A stretch of DNA of 54,345 nucleotides from Mesorhizobium sp. LSJC280B00 (GCF_000502835.1 NZ_AYVL01000001.1:147745-202089); one strand, 5' to 3'. Shown: positions 38,972-48,542, counted from the first letter of the stretch. Notes: a model not told the origin generated them from the sequence alone. A program made the numbers and translations.

Positions 38972-40114
38972 TCAGCTGAAACGGCTGCCGATCAGCCGGC
39001 TCCACTGCTCGCCCGCAAGCCCGTTCAGGAAAACTTGCGAGTTCTTCATGGCGTCCAGAAGCTCTGGATCGCGTGAATGCACCACCGTTGAGGCAACGGT
39101 CAGGAAAGCAATGCGTCGTCCAAGCATCGCCTCCAGAAGTGCAGGTTGAATGCGTCCGCGCAGGCCGCTGACGCCGCGCGCGGCGGCGTGATCGATCAGA
39201 CAGTCAATCACCGGGCCCGCCTGGCCGGGGAGGGCAAAGATCTGCAGCACGCGACCAATTTCATACTTTCGTGCGTAATAGGCGAAAGCGCCGACATTGG
39301 TGCCGACTGGCGACGTCACACAAACGTAGACAAGCTCGCCCAGATCCGGCTTTTGTGCCGCATCGGTCAGGATGTGGTCGAGTTGGCCTTCCGTCCAATC
39401 TGGGCGCAGGGCGAATTGAGCGGTAAACGGTTCGATGAGCCTGGCAAATGCGTGGCTGTCGATTTCGGATGTGCGAAACGCTCCGTGGCCTGCCCCGTCC
39501 ACCGCCACACCCGACCAACGTCGTTCGCTGGACGTCATCCTTCTGCAGTAAAATCGGTCGACTGTACGCGCCAGCGGATTGAGCATTCGCGCAAGCGCCA
39601 TGCGATTGGCGGAAAGGCTGAGCATGAAGGCCGCGGGGCGCATCACGCGGACCCAGTCAAGGCTGTATTGCGGCAGGACCACGCCGCGCAGCCGGGTCCA
39701 CAATTTCACGGAAATATCGTTGGCCGTCTCGCTGAAGGAGATGTCCTGCGGACCATCCAGGTAAGCTTTCAGCAAGCGGGCGCCGGCCAGCGGGTCGTGC
39801 TCATGGTCCTCGACCATGAGCGAGCTACAGATGGCCGCGCGTAGTTGTCGGCCGTTGAACGTCATAGACAGGACGTGGACGCCGACAAATCCGGAGACGC
39901 GACCGGCGTCGTTGACATGGACAAGCGACCGGAGGTTGTCTGCGCAACCGGGCGCATCCAGATAAAACCGTTTCATGTATTCCACGAGAGAGGCCGGCGC
40001 TTCGGTCCTCTCCTTCAACAGCACGCGCTGAAACATGTTCGCAACTGCCGGGAGGTCGGCGCCTTGCAAGGCGCGAATGACGCTCAAGCCCGGCTCCCGC
40101 CACCAAAGTCCCAT
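38972..40114 (-). CDS. GNAT-like acyltransferase of unknown substrate
   Basis: 380 residues starting MGLWWREPGLSVIRALQGADLP, with GGAAG 8 nt upstream of the ATG. The frame is open another 258 nt upstream but that part is Arg/Ser-rich and unlike coding sequence. The N-terminal half resembles a GNAT fold (VIRALQGADLPAVANMFQRVLL; SGFVGVHVLSMTFNGRQLRAAICSSLMVEDHEHD; GARLLKAYL). The C-terminal half has a second similar unit (VYVCVTSPVGTNVGAFAYYARKY, GRIQPALLEAMLGRR). I know no named family, though such proteins occur near carrier-protein/ligase clusters. It may have been part of the amidotransferase locus before the cyclase segment came between them. It ends at a strong terminator. Confidence 0.75.
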   Translation of the reverse strand: MGLWWREPGLSVIRALQGADLPAVANMFQRVLLKERTEAPASLVEYMKRFYLDAPGCADNLRSLVHVNDAGRVSGFVGVHVLSMTFNGRQLRAAICSSLMVEDHEHDPLAGARLLKAYLDGPQDISFSETANDISVKLWTRLRGVVLPQYSLDWVRVMRPAAFMLSLSANRMALARMLNPLARTVDRFYCRRMTSSERRWSGVAVDGAGHGAFRTSEIDSHAFARLIEPFTAQFALRPDWTEGQLDHILTDAAQKPDLGELVYVCVTSPVGTNVGAFAYYARKYEIGRVLQIFALPGQAGPVIDCLIDHAAARGVSGLRGRIQPALLEAMLGRRIAFLTVASTVVHSRDPELLDAMKNSQVFLNGLAGEQWSRLIGSRFS

Positions 40115-40609
40115 CCACCGAGCTTCCGGGCCAGGGCGACGCGAGGCACGAGAACATCGGGCGCGCGTTCCAACTCGACGCCCATGAAGCCGTGCAACCT
40201 CGGCCAGTTGCGATCGCCCCGGTGACCGAACGGAGTGCTGAATTGCTGCGGCAAGATGGAACCCTTTGCTTGACCGACGAAAAACCGGCGTCATTGCTGC
40301 TAGCAGATTCAGGTAAACCGATATTAAAGTCGTTGCTTTGAATGGTAGCGAACCGGGTTTGTCCGGGCCCATACCTGGACATCAGCAATTTTGGTTCCTG
40401 GCGGGCTCTACACGACCAGCGGCATGGGTTGCGTGCTCCGCGCCGAACCGTTTCGGCTGGCCAAAGTTTCGCGTGGCGGCTCTTGACTGGGAGCGCGGGC
40501 GTAATACGGTGAGGACAAATACCGGCTCTGACCGCCGGGCGGCAAGAATGCCTCGTATGCTCTCGCCTGGCGGCGGTGGCTGCGGGGCATTGTCATTTTG
40601 AGGCATTGC
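40115..40609. other. Divergent intergenic region between the acyltransferase-like gene and the amide operon
   Basis: About 495 bp without a supported gene. A small open frame at 40338-40601 has no ribosome site or recognisable protein. A TTGACT box (40483-40488) is followed 16 nt later by TACGGT, a weak promoter guess for the amide operon. GC-rich inverted segments around 40530-40577 could fold into the long leader RNA. I could not identify a clear ANTAR-type double hairpin by eye. Confidence 0.5.
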
Positions 40610-41737
40610 TTGAAACGGCATATCGAGATCGGCATTCTCTATTCGCGGTCCGGCAACTACCGGCTGGTGTCCGAATCCTGCCGTGCGGGTGCGATGAACG
40701 CCATCGCCGACGTCAACGCCGATCCCGCTATCCCATTCGAATTCATCCCGATCGAGCGCGACCCGCAGGGCAACATCGATCGCTATGCAAGCGGCTGCGC
40801 GGACATTCTCGCCAACAGCGGCGCGCGTCACATCATTGGCTGCGTCACCTCGTGGAGCCGCAAGGAGGTCATTCCAATCCTGGAGAGGGCAGGCGGCACG
40901 CTGTGGTACGCCTGCCCGTACGAGGGCTTCGAAGCCAACGAGCATGTCGTCTACACACACGCCTGCCCCAATCAGCATCTCGTACCGCTGCTTGCCTATG
41001 TCGTGCCTCGTTTCGGCGCCGACGGCTTCCTGCTCGGTTCCAACTACATCTGGGGTTGGGAGACCAACCGCGTGGCGCGCGACCTGATTGCGGACGCTGG
41101 CGGCAAGGTGCTGGGCGAACGCTATCTGTCGCTCGGCGAGGTCGATGTTGCGCGGCTGATCGCGGAGATACAGGCGACGAGACCTGATTTCATTCTGAAC
41201 AATCTCATCGGCCCTTCTTCTTATGCCTTCATCGCTGCCTATGCGGAGCTTGGCCGGCGCGACCCGCATTTCAGGCCGGAGCGTTGCCCGATCCTGTCCT
41301 GCAATCTCACGGAATGCGAATTGCCGGCGCTCAATGGGGCAGGCGATGGCCACCTTTCCGTTGGGCCCTATTTTCACGACATCTCGGGGGCGGATCGCGG
41401 TGCGGCTCCAGTGCCTTCCGTCATGCCGGCCTCGTCCTTCGAGGCGGCGGCTTATGCCTCGGTGCGCATGCTCGCCGAGATCCTCACCCGCAACCCCGGT
41501 GCACAATGGACGGACCTTCCCAAGATCTTTACCGAAACATCATTTCGAACGCCACTGGGCGACATCGCCATCGACCCGCAAACCCAGCATGCTACCTTGC
41601 CGGTGCTAATCGGACGTATCGATGGAACATCGTTCAAAACGGTCACGCTGACGAAGGGCGTGGCACCCGATCCCTACCTTTCCCGCTATGACCGGACGGA
41701 GACGTTCGGGCGGCCACGCCTGCGGGTGGTATCGTGA
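40610..41737 (+). CDS. AmiC-like amide sensor (periplasmic-binding-protein fold, cytoplasmic)
   Basis: 375 residues. The start was set at TTG 40610 (MKRHIEIGILYSRSG) because GAGG lies 6 nt upstream; TTG 40598 is the alternative. It is a type I binding-protein fold without a signal peptide: IEIGILYSRSGNYRLVSESCRAGA, GCVTSWSRKEVIPILERAGGTLWY, the conserved YEGFEANEHVVYTHACPNQH and GSNYIWGWETNRVAR. In Pseudomonas, AmiC binds small amides and holds AmiR inactive. The next gene encodes AmiR, with overlapping stop and start, so the pair is probably made in equal amounts. Family membership is firm; the inducing amide is unknown. Confidence 0.9.
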   Translation: MKRHIEIGILYSRSGNYRLVSESCRAGAMNAIADVNADPAIPFEFIPIERDPQGNIDRYASGCADILANSGARHIIGCVTSWSRKEVIPILERAGGTLWYACPYEGFEANEHVVYTHACPNQHLVPLLAYVVPRFGADGFLLGSNYIWGWETNRVARDLIADAGGKVLGERYLSLGEVDVARLIAEIQATRPDFILNNLIGPSSYAFIAAYAELGRRDPHFRPERCPILSCNLTECELPALNGAGDGHLSVGPYFHDISGADRGAAPVPSVMPASSFEAAAYASVRMLAEILTRNPGAQWTDLPKIFTETSFRTPLGDIAIDPQTQHATLPVLIGRIDGTSFKTVTLTKGVAPDPYLSRYDRTETFGRPRLRVVS

Positions 41738-42336
41738 GCAAGATGGCGCGTATCCCGAACCTTGGAGGCGCCAGGGCTTTTGTCCTGCATCGTCCACATC
41801 CGACCGTGCAGGCGATCACAAGGCAATTGTCGGCCATCGGCCTTGAGGCGATTGGCTTCTGGCCGGAACTGCCGGCCGAAGCCTTGGCGGCGGACTTCGT
41901 CTTCTTCGACGTCGATCTCGGCTTTGACGAACAATTTCCGTGGAAGCCGGGCGAGGCACCGATGCCGCTGATAGCACTGATCGGCTCCGAGGCGCCGGGG
42001 CGCGTCGAATGGGCATTGTCGCACAAGGCCGATGCGCAGTTGCTGAAACCGGTCGGCAATGCCGGCGTCTATAGCGCGCTTTTGATCGCAAGGCAGAGTT
42101 TCGAGGCGCGCAAGCTTCTGGCCGGCGAGATTGCCTCGCTTCGTCAGCGGGTCGCGGAGCGCCAGACCATCGTACGCGCGGTGGAGGTCTTGTCGAAGGG
42201 CGCCGAGGACGGCCGTGCCTATGCGCAGCTCCGCTCGCTGGCGATGAGCTGGCAAATCAGTGTCGAGGAAGCCGCGCGCAGGATCGTGGCGATGACACAA
42301 GAAGAAGGCGACGATGACCAATCCGATCGCGCCTGA
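41734..42336 (+). CDS. AmiR-like ANTAR-domain antiterminator
   Basis: 200 residues; GTG start overlapping the amiC-like stop (GTGA). A pseudo-receiver domain (about 10-120: RAFVLHRPHPTVQAITRQL, ADFVFFDVDLGFDEQ, LLKPVG) is followed by a coiled-coil helix (EARKLLAGEIASLRQRVAERQ). The C-terminal ANTAR RNA-binding domain (about 133-190) has TIVRAVEVLSK and the conserved AYAQLRSLAMSWQISVEEAARRIVAM. AmiR binds leader RNA to prevent termination when the amide releases it from AmiC. The RNA target here is probably the operon's own leader, not yet located. The coding end overlaps the next gene by 23 nt. Confidence 0.9.
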   Translation: MSKMARIPNLGGARAFVLHRPHPTVQAITRQLSAIGLEAIGFWPELPAEALAADFVFFDVDLGFDEQFPWKPGEAPMPLIALIGSEAPGRVEWALSHKADAQLLKPVGNAGVYSALLIARQSFEARKLLAGEIASLRQRVAERQTIVRAVEVLSKGAEDGRAYAQLRSLAMSWQISVEEAARRIVAMTQEEGDDDQSDRA

Positions 42337-43222
42337 GCTTTCGGCCGCCGGGCGTATGCCAGCCAAGCCTCGCGCCGGCGTCTGGCGACGTCTGCTAAAA
42401 CGGCCTCTCGCTTTACTCGGCCTCGGGATTATTGCCGTTGTCTTGGCCGGCGCCATTCTTGCACCGTGGCTGACAGGCTACGATCCAAACGAGCAGATGT
42501 TCGACGGGCTCACGCTTGAAGGCGCGCCACTGCCGCCGGGGGCCCAATTCTGGCTGGGCACCGACCTGCTTGGCCGCGACCTGCTGACCCGTCTCCTTTT
42601 CGGCGCGCGCACGTCGCTGATCATCGGCATCGTCGCCAATGGCGTGGCGCTTCTGATCGGCACGTTGGTCGGCATCACGGCCGGCTATTTCCGCGGCTGG
42701 ATCGGCAGCGCGCTTATGCGTTTCACCGATTTGATGATGGCTTTCCCGGCGCTGCTGCTCGCCATCTGCCTGGCGGCGGTGCTCCAGCCGAGCCTATGGA
42801 TCGTCGCCATGGTGATCGCATTGGTGAACTGGGTGCAGACCGCCCGCGTCATCTACACCGAGACAAGTTCGCTCTCCGAGCGCGAGTTCATCGATGCCGA
42901 GCGCACCATCGGCGCAAGCGCCCCGCGCATCCTGTTTCGTCATATCCTGCCGCACCTTTTGCCGACGATCATCGTCTGGGGCACGCTCGGCATCTCGACG
43001 ACGGTGCTTCTTGAAGCGACGCTCAGCTATCTCGGCATCGGCGTGCAACCGCCGACTGCTTCCTGGGGCAACATCATCTTCGAAAACCAAACCTATTTTC
43101 AGGCAGCGCCCTGGCTGGTTTTCTTTCCGGGTGCGGCGATCCTGGCGCTGGCGCTAGCCTTTAACCTGGTCGGCGATGCGCTGCGCGACATCCTCGATCC
43201 GACGCAAAGGGGGCGGGCATGA
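42314..43222 (+). CDS. ABC importer permease, DppC/OppC type
   Basis: 302 residues. It is the second permease class of peptide/nickel-type importers, with an N-terminal OppC_N segment (RRLLKRPLALLGLGIIAVVLAGAILAPWL) and the FWLGTDLLGRDLLTRLLFGARTSLIIG region typical of the family. The EAA-like loop is REFIDAERTIGASAPRILFRHILPHLLPTI. About six membrane segments. It overlaps the AmiR-like gene by 23 nt and the next permease by ATGA. The position in an amide operon suggests that the transporter brings in the amide substrate. Confidence 0.95.
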   Translation: MTNPIAPELSAAGRMPAKPRAGVWRRLLKRPLALLGLGIIAVVLAGAILAPWLTGYDPNEQMFDGLTLEGAPLPPGAQFWLGTDLLGRDLLTRLLFGARTSLIIGIVANGVALLIGTLVGITAGYFRGWIGSALMRFTDLMMAFPALLLAICLAAVLQPSLWIVAMVIALVNWVQTARVIYTETSSLSEREFIDAERTIGASAPRILFRHILPHLLPTIIVWGTLGISTTVLLEATLSYLGIGVQPPTASWGNIIFENQTYFQAAPWLVFFPGAAILALALAFNLVGDALRDILDPTQRGRA

Positions 43223-44139
43223 TCGCCTATCTCGGCCGCCGCGTTGTCCAGTCCGTGCTCATCTTGCTCGGCGTCTCCCTGATCACCTTTGCGTTGCTCT
43301 ATCTGCTGCCCGCCGATCCCGTCCGCCAGATCGCCGGCCGCAGCGCCACGCCCGAGACGGTCGAAAACATCCGCCGGCAGCTCGGCCTCGATCAGCCCTT
43401 CGTCGTCCAGTATTGGCACTATCTGATCAGTCTGCTCAGCGGCGATCTGGGACGCTCCTACATTCAGCGCTCGGAGGTCACGGAGCTTATCGTCTCGCGG
43501 CTGCCGGCAAGCCTGCTGCTGATGGTCGGCGCCATTGCCTGCGAAGTCGTGATCGGGCTGACGATGGGCCTCATCGCCGCCGTCAAGCGTGGCACCGCCA
43601 CCGACCAGTCGCTGATGGTCGCCTCCTTCGTCGGCGTCTCGGCGCCGCAATTCGTTGTCGGCCTGCTGCTGCTTTATGTGTTCGCGGTGCGGCTCGGTTG
43701 GTTCCCGATCGGCGGTTACGGCACCTGGCGTCATCTGGTGCTGCCGTCGCTGACCATGGGAATTCTCGGTGCCGGCTGGTACGCCCGCATGATGCGCTCG
43801 TCGATGATCGACGTGCTGCGCCAGGATTACGTGCGTACCGCGCGTGCCAAGGGTCTTGCACGCAGCGCCATTATCTTCCGGCACGCGCTGCCCAACGCCA
43901 TCCTGCCGGTCATCGCCATGATCGGCATCGACATCGGCATCTTCATGGGCGGCATCGTGGTTGTCGAAAGCGTGTTCGGCTGGCCAGGCATCGGCCAGCT
44001 AGCCTGGCAGGCCATTCAGCGCATCGATATTCCGATCATCATGGGGGTCACCCTGGTTTCGGCCTTTGCCATCGTGCTCGGCAATCTCCTGGCCGACACT
44101 GTCGCACCGTTCATCGATCCACGCATCAAGCTCAGATGA
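43219..44139 (+). CDS. ABC importer permease, DppB/OppB type
   Basis: 306 residues starting MIAYLGRRVVQSVLILLGVSLITF, the usual DppB N-terminus. Typical features are LPADPVRQIAGRSATPETVENIRRQLGLDQPF, the EAA loop DYVRTARAKGLARSAIIFRHALPNAILPV and the FGWPGIGQLAWQAI motif near the end. Six membrane segments. It pairs with the OppC-type permease (ATGA overlap). Permease order C-then-B is reversed from most dpp/opp operons, where B comes first. Confidence 0.95.
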   Translation: MIAYLGRRVVQSVLILLGVSLITFALLYLLPADPVRQIAGRSATPETVENIRRQLGLDQPFVVQYWHYLISLLSGDLGRSYIQRSEVTELIVSRLPASLLLMVGAIACEVVIGLTMGLIAAVKRGTATDQSLMVASFVGVSAPQFVVGLLLLYVFAVRLGWFPIGGYGTWRHLVLPSLTMGILGAGWYARMMRSSMIDVLRQDYVRTARAKGLARSAIIFRHALPNAILPVIAMIGIDIGIFMGGIVVVESVFGWPGIGQLAWQAIQRIDIPIIMGVTLVSAFAIVLGNLLADTVAPFIDPRIKLR

Positions 44140-44171
44140 AAACCAAGAAAACCAGAGAAAGGGAACATGAC

Positions 44172-45815
44172 ATGAGAAAATATCTGATATCGACCGTGGC
44201 GGCATCGGCGCTTGCGCTGGTGCTTGGCATGACAAGCGTACGCGCCGAAGACGCCGTCGATCCGAATGCCAAGCAGGGCGGCGCGATCACCATCACCTAC
44301 AAGGACGACGTCGCCACGCTCGATCCGGCCATCGGCTATGACTGGCAGAACTGGTCGATGATCAAGAGCCTGTTCGACGGGCTGATGGACTACGAGCCGG
44401 GCACCACCAACCTGCGGCCCGACCTTGCCGAGAGCTACGAGATTGCGCCCGACGGCAAGACCTTCACCTTCAAGCTGCGCCACGGAGTGAAGTTCCACAA
44501 TGGCCGCGAGATGACCGCCGACGACGTGAAATATTCGCTCGATCGGGTCACCAATCCAAAGACACAGAGCCCGGGTGCCGGCTTCTTCGGCTCGATCAAA
44601 GGCTATGACGACGTCGCTGCCGGCAAGGCGGAAAGCCTGGCGGGCATAACCGTCGTCGATCCCTACACGATCAAGTTCGAGCTGACCCGGCCCGACGCCA
44701 CCTTCCTGCATGTCATGGCGATCAACTTCTCGCATGTCGTGCCGAAGGAAGAAGTCGAAAAATACGGTGCGGACTTCGGCAAACATCCGGTCGGAACCGG
44801 CGCCTTCAAGCTCGCCGAATGGACGCTCGGCCAGCGCGTGGTCTTCGAGCGCAACCCGGATTACTGGCACAAGGGTCTGCCGCATCTCGACAAGATCACC
44901 TTTGAGATCGGCCAGGAGCCGATCGTGGCGCTGCTGCGGCTCCAGAAAGGCGAGATCGACGTTCCCGGCGACGGCATTCCGCCGGCGAAATTCCAGGAGG
45001 TGATGGCCGATCCCGAGCAGAAGGCCCGTGTCGTCGAGGGCGGCCAGTTGCACACCGGCTATATCACCATGAATACCACCATGGCGCCCTTCGACAACGT
45101 GAAGGTGCGGCAGGCGGTCAACATGGCGATCAACAAGGACCGCATCGTCCAGCTGATCAACAACCGTGCGGTGCCGGCCAATCAGCCGTTGCCGCCGTCG
45201 ATGCCCGGCTATGACAAGGCATTCAAGGGCTATCCCTATGACCTGGCCAAGGCCAAGGCCTTGCTTGCCGAGGCCGGGCATCCCGACGGATTTGACACGC
45301 AGCTGTTTGCCATGAACACCGATCCCAACCCGCGCATCGCGCAGGCCATTCAGCAGGATCTGGCGGCGGTCGGCATCAAGGCCAGCATCCAGTCGCTCGC
45401 GCAGGCCAACGTCATCGCCGCCGGCGGCGACAAGGCCGGTGCGCCGATGATCTGGTCCGGCGGCATGGCCTGGATCGCCGACTTCCCCGATCCGTCGAAC
45501 TTCTACGGCCCGATCCTCGGCTGCGCTGGTGCCGTCCCGGGCGGCTGGAACTGGTCGTGGTATTGCAACAAGGAGCTCGACGCCAAGGCGGCCGAAGCCG
45601 ACTCAATCGTCGACCCGGCCAAGGCTGGCGAACGCGCCAAGATGTGGAGCGAGATCTACGGCAAGATCATGGAAGACGCGCCTTGGGCACCGGTCTTCAA
45701 CGAGCAGCGTTTCACCATGAAATCAACCCGCATGGGTGGTGCCGACAACCTCTACGTCGACCCGGTCCACATCCCGATCAACTACGACAATGTGTATGTG
45801 ACCGATGTGCAATAA
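44172..45815 (+). CDS. ABC importer substrate-binding protein, family 5 (peptide/nickel/amide)
   Basis: 547 residues starting MRKYLISTVAASALALV, signal peptide to about residue 25 (SVRA-EDA). The ATG at 44136 is an in-frame alternative that would give a basic prefix before the signal. Family-5 features: LDPAIGYDWQNW, LRPDLAESYEIAPDGKTFTFKLRHGVKFHNG, GTGAFKLAEW, VVFERNPDYW and VRQAVNMAINKDRIV. It captures the ligand in the periplasm for the two permeases. The operon suggests an amide-containing compound, but the ligand cannot be read. Its end overlaps the amidase start by 11 nt. Confidence 0.95.
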   Translation: MRKYLISTVAASALALVLGMTSVRAEDAVDPNAKQGGAITITYKDDVATLDPAIGYDWQNWSMIKSLFDGLMDYEPGTTNLRPDLAESYEIAPDGKTFTFKLRHGVKFHNGREMTADDVKYSLDRVTNPKTQSPGAGFFGSIKGYDDVAAGKAESLAGITVVDPYTIKFELTRPDATFLHVMAINFSHVVPKEEVEKYGADFGKHPVGTGAFKLAEWTLGQRVVFERNPDYWHKGLPHLDKITFEIGQEPIVALLRLQKGEIDVPGDGIPPAKFQEVMADPEQKARVVEGGQLHTGYITMNTTMAPFDNVKVRQAVNMAINKDRIVQLINNRAVPANQPLPPSMPGYDKAFKGYPYDLAKAKALLAEAGHPDGFDTQLFAMNTDPNPRIAQAIQQDLAAVGIKASIQSLAQANVIAAGGDKAGAPMIWSGGMAWIADFPDPSNFYGPILGCAGAVPGGWNWSWYCNKELDAKAAEADSIVDPAKAGERAKMWSEIYGKIMEDAPWAPVFNEQRFTMKSTRMGGADNLYVDPVHIPINYDNVYVTDVQ

Positions 45816-46749
45816 CTGCGACTACACCATCCACGGGCGCCACCATCATTTCGGCTGGGACAATTCCTTTGTCCCGACCGAACGGGTGGCGCCAGGGTCG
45901 ACGATCGAGTTCCAGTGCCTGGACTCGTCCGGCGGGCAGCTGACGATGGAGAGCACCGTCGACGACGTTGCTTTGCTCGACTTTGCCAAGGTGAACCCGG
46001 TCACTGGGCCAATCTATGTCGAAGGGGCAGAGCCGGGCGATGCCCTGAAAATCACCATCGAGGCGTTCAAGCCGTCCGGCTTCGGCTGGACGGCGAATAT
46101 CCCGGGATTCGGTCTGCTGGCGGATGACTTCACTCAACCGGCACTGAATATCTGGAAGTACGACGCCGCCTCGCTCGAACCGGCGCTGTTCGGCAAGAGC
46201 GGCCGGGTGCCGCTCAAGCCCTTCGCCGGCACCATCGGCAGTGCCCCGGCTGAGCCGGGTCTGCATTCGGTGGTCCCGCCGCGGCGCGTGGGCGGCAATC
46301 TGGACATCCGCGATCTCGCCGCCGGCACGGTTCTCTACCTGCCCGTAGAGGTCGCGGGCGCGTTGTTCTCGGTCGGCGACACGCACGCCGCGCAGGGTGA
46401 CGGCGAGGTCTGCGGCACGGCGATCGAGAGCCCCATGAACGCCGTGCTGACGCTCGATCTGGTCAAGGATGCCCGGCTGCGGACGCCGCGTTTCACAACG
46501 CCCGGTCCGGTGTCGCGGCATCTCGACGCCAAGGGCTACGAGGTGACAACCGGTATCGGGCCGGATCTGATGGACGGCGCCAGGAGCGCCGTTTCCCAGA
46601 TGATCGACCTGCTCTCCGGCCGCTACGGCATGGATCCGGTAGATGCCTATATGCTCGTCTCGGTTTGCGGTGACCTGCGCATCAGCGAGATCGTCGACAT
46701 GCCCAACTGGGTGGTTTCGTTCTACTTCCCCCGCTGCGTCTTTGAATGA
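45805..46749 (+). CDS. Acetamidase/formamidase (FmdA/AmdA family)
   Basis: 314 residues starting MCNNCDYTIHGRHHHFGWDNS. It hydrolyses short-chain amides to the acid and ammonia. Family features: HHHFGWDNSF (metal ligands near the N-terminus), GPIYVEGAEPGDAL, FAGTIGSAPAEPG, PPRRVGGNLDIRDLAAGTVLYLPVEVAGALFSVGDTHAAQGDGEVCGTAIE with conserved Asp/His ligands, and the C-terminal VSVCGDLRISEIVDMPNWVVSFYFP. It follows the binding protein with an 11-nt overlap and precedes the ATPase with an ATGA overlap. So sensing, import and hydrolysis are on one transcript. N-terminal CNNC is an unusual pair. Confidence 0.96.
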   Translation: MCNNCDYTIHGRHHHFGWDNSFVPTERVAPGSTIEFQCLDSSGGQLTMESTVDDVALLDFAKVNPVTGPIYVEGAEPGDALKITIEAFKPSGFGWTANIPGFGLLADDFTQPALNIWKYDAASLEPALFGKSGRVPLKPFAGTIGSAPAEPGLHSVVPPRRVGGNLDIRDLAAGTVLYLPVEVAGALFSVGDTHAAQGDGEVCGTAIESPMNAVLTLDLVKDARLRTPRFTTPGPVSRHLDAKGYEVTTGIGPDLMDGARSAVSQMIDLLSGRYGMDPVDAYMLVSVCGDLRISEIVDMPNWVVSFYFPRCVFE

Positions 46750-48542
46750 AGGTGGAGGACATCAAACGATCCGGGCAGGCCGCCGCGGAGAGTGGCTCTG
46801 TCAGGCCGGTACTCAGCGTCTCAGGTCTGAGCGTCGCCGTGCGCGGCGAGGAGGGCGAGCGCGACGTCGTTTCCGACCTGACATTCGGCCTGATGCGCGG
46901 CGAAACGCTTTGCATCGCCGGCGAGTCCGGTTCCGGCAAGTCGATGACGGCGCTGGCCATCATGGGCTTGCTGCCGCAGCCGGCGGCACGCATCGGATCA
47001 GGCTCCATCCGGCTCGGCAATCAGGATCTCGCGGCTCTCAGCGAGAGCGGTATGCGCCGCATCCGCGGCGACCGTATTGCCATGATCTTTCAGGAACCGA
47101 TGACATCGCTCAATCCGGTTCTGTCCGTCGGCCGTCAGCTCACGGAGGCGATCGAGGCACACACCTCGATGTCGCGCTCCAACTCGCGGCTGAGGGCGCT
47201 CGAGGCGCTGAAGGCAGTCCGAATTCCGGATGCCGAACGGCGGCTCGAGCACTATCCGCACGAACTCTCAGGCGGCATGCGCCAGCGCGTGATGATTGCC
47301 ATGGCTCTGGCCCTGAACCCGGACGTGCTGATCGCCGATGAGCCGACGACTGCCCTCGATGTCACGGTTCAGGGCGAGGTGCTGGAGCTGCTGCGCGACC
47401 TGCAGCGCGAGCACGGCACCAGTGTTATCCTGATCACGCACGACATGGGCGTCGTCGCCGAGATGGCGGACCGCGTCATCATCATGCGCGACGGCCGGAT
47501 GGTCGAGCAGGGCAGGGCGGCTGACATCTTCAATCGCCCGCAGGCCGACTATACACGCGAGCTTCTGGCCGCCGTGCCGCGTATCGGCGGCGGACGGACG
47601 GCCGAAGACCGACAAGATGCCGCCAACATGCCGGCCGAGCTTGTATCTGTCAGCGATCTTCACGTCCGCTTCGACCTGCACGGCGGCTTCTTCGGCCGCG
47701 TTGACCGCAGGGTGCACGCGGTCGAAGGCGTGAGTTTCTCGATCGCGCCGCACGAAACCCTGTCGCTGGTCGGCGAATCGGGCTGCGGCAAGTCGACGAC
47801 GGCCAAGGCGATCGCCGGACTGGTGCCCTTCACCGGCAGCATTTCAATCGGCGGCCACGACCTGTCGGCGCTCAGCCGCAAGGAGCGCAAGGCTGTCCGC
47901 CGCAATGTGCAGATGATCTTTCAGGATCCCTTCGCGTCCCTCGACCCGCGCATGCGGGTCGGCGATCTCGTCGCCGAGCCTCTGCTGATCCACGGCCTCG
48001 GCGACAGAGAGCAACGGCATGCACAGATCGCCGCTCTGTTCGAACGCGTCGGCCTCTCCGCTGACCAGATGGAGCGCTATCCCCACGAATTCTCCGGCGG
48101 GCAGCGCCAGCGAATCTGCATTGCACGGGCGCTGGCGCTGCGACCAAAGCTGATCATTGCCGACGAGAGCGTCTCTGCTCTCGACGTGTCGGTGCAGGCG
48201 CGCGTGTTAAGATTGCTGAAGGAGCTGCAGCGCGAATTCGGCGTCGCATATCTCTTCATCTCGCACGACATGGCGGTGGTCGAGAACATCTCCGATCGCG
48301 TGGCGGTAATGTATCTGGGGCAGATCGTCGAGATGGGCACCCGCGACCAGATCTTCTCCAACCCGCGCCATCCTTACACAAAGCGGCTGATCGAAGCCGT
48401 TCCGGTTCCCGATCCAGGCCGGCGCCGCGCCAGGTTCGCCCGTTTGGACAGCGAAATTCCAAGCGCTGTGCGGCGCATCGGTGACGAGCCCCGGAAACTC
48501 AAGCTCGAAGATGTTGGCGACGGCCACCTCGTCGCCACTTGA
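46746..48542 (+). CDS. Fused double ABC ATPase (OppD-OppF type)
   Basis: 598 residues made of two complete ATPase domains in one chain. Domain 1 (about 20-285): Walker [10 protein letters not shown] (59-67), signature [15 protein letters not shown], Walker [11 protein letters not shown]. Domain 2 (about 300-575): Walker [10 protein letters not shown] (343-351), signature [15 protein letters not shown], Walker [11 protein letters not shown]. This is Ser in place of the usual Pro after the catalytic Glu, while the Glu itself is kept. It energises the two permeases. The single-chain arrangement is common for this importer class and fixes the two ATPases at 1:1. It is the last gene of the amide operon; about 200 bp follow before the next operon. 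Confidence 0.96.
   Translation: MKVEDIKRSGQAAAESGSVRPVLSVSGLSVAVRGEEGERDVVSDLTFGLMRGETLCIAGESGSGKSMTALAIMGLLPQPAARIGSGSIRLGNQDLAALSESGMRRIRGDRIAMIFQEPMTSLNPVLSVGRQLTEAIEAHTSMSRSNSRLRALEALKAVRIPDAERRLEHYPHELSGGMRQRVMIAMALALNPDVLIADEPTTALDVTVQGEVLELLRDLQREHGTSVILITHDMGVVAEMADRVIIMRDGRMVEQGRAADIFNRPQADYTRELLAAVPRIGGGRTAEDRQDAANMPAELVSVSDLHVRFDLHGGFFGRVDRRVHAVEGVSFSIAPHETLSLVGESGCGKSTTAKAIAGLVPFTGSISIGGHDLSALSRKERKAVRRNVQMIFQDPFASLDPRMRVGDLVAEPLLIHGLGDREQRHAQIAALFERVGLSADQMERYPHEFSGGQRQRICIARALALRPKLIIADESVSALDVSVQARVLRLLKELQREFGVAYLFISHDMAVVENISDRVAVMYLGQIVEMGTRDQIFSNPRHPYTKRLIEAVPVPDPGRRRARFARLDSEIPSAVRRIGDEPRKLKLEDVGDGHLVAT

Noticed and set aside
40115..40372. N-terminal extension of the GNAT-like protein
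   Set aside because: The extra residues are Arg/Ser-rich and lack family character; a better ribosome site lies before the ATG at 40114.
40483..40510. TTGACT...TACGGT as a firm promoter
   Set aside because: The -10 is poor and an alternative TAATAC is only 13 bp away; kept only as a weak note.
40338..40601. 87-residue plus-strand open frame before the AmiC-like gene
   Set aside because: No ribosome site, unusual composition and no recognisable protein; more likely leader DNA.
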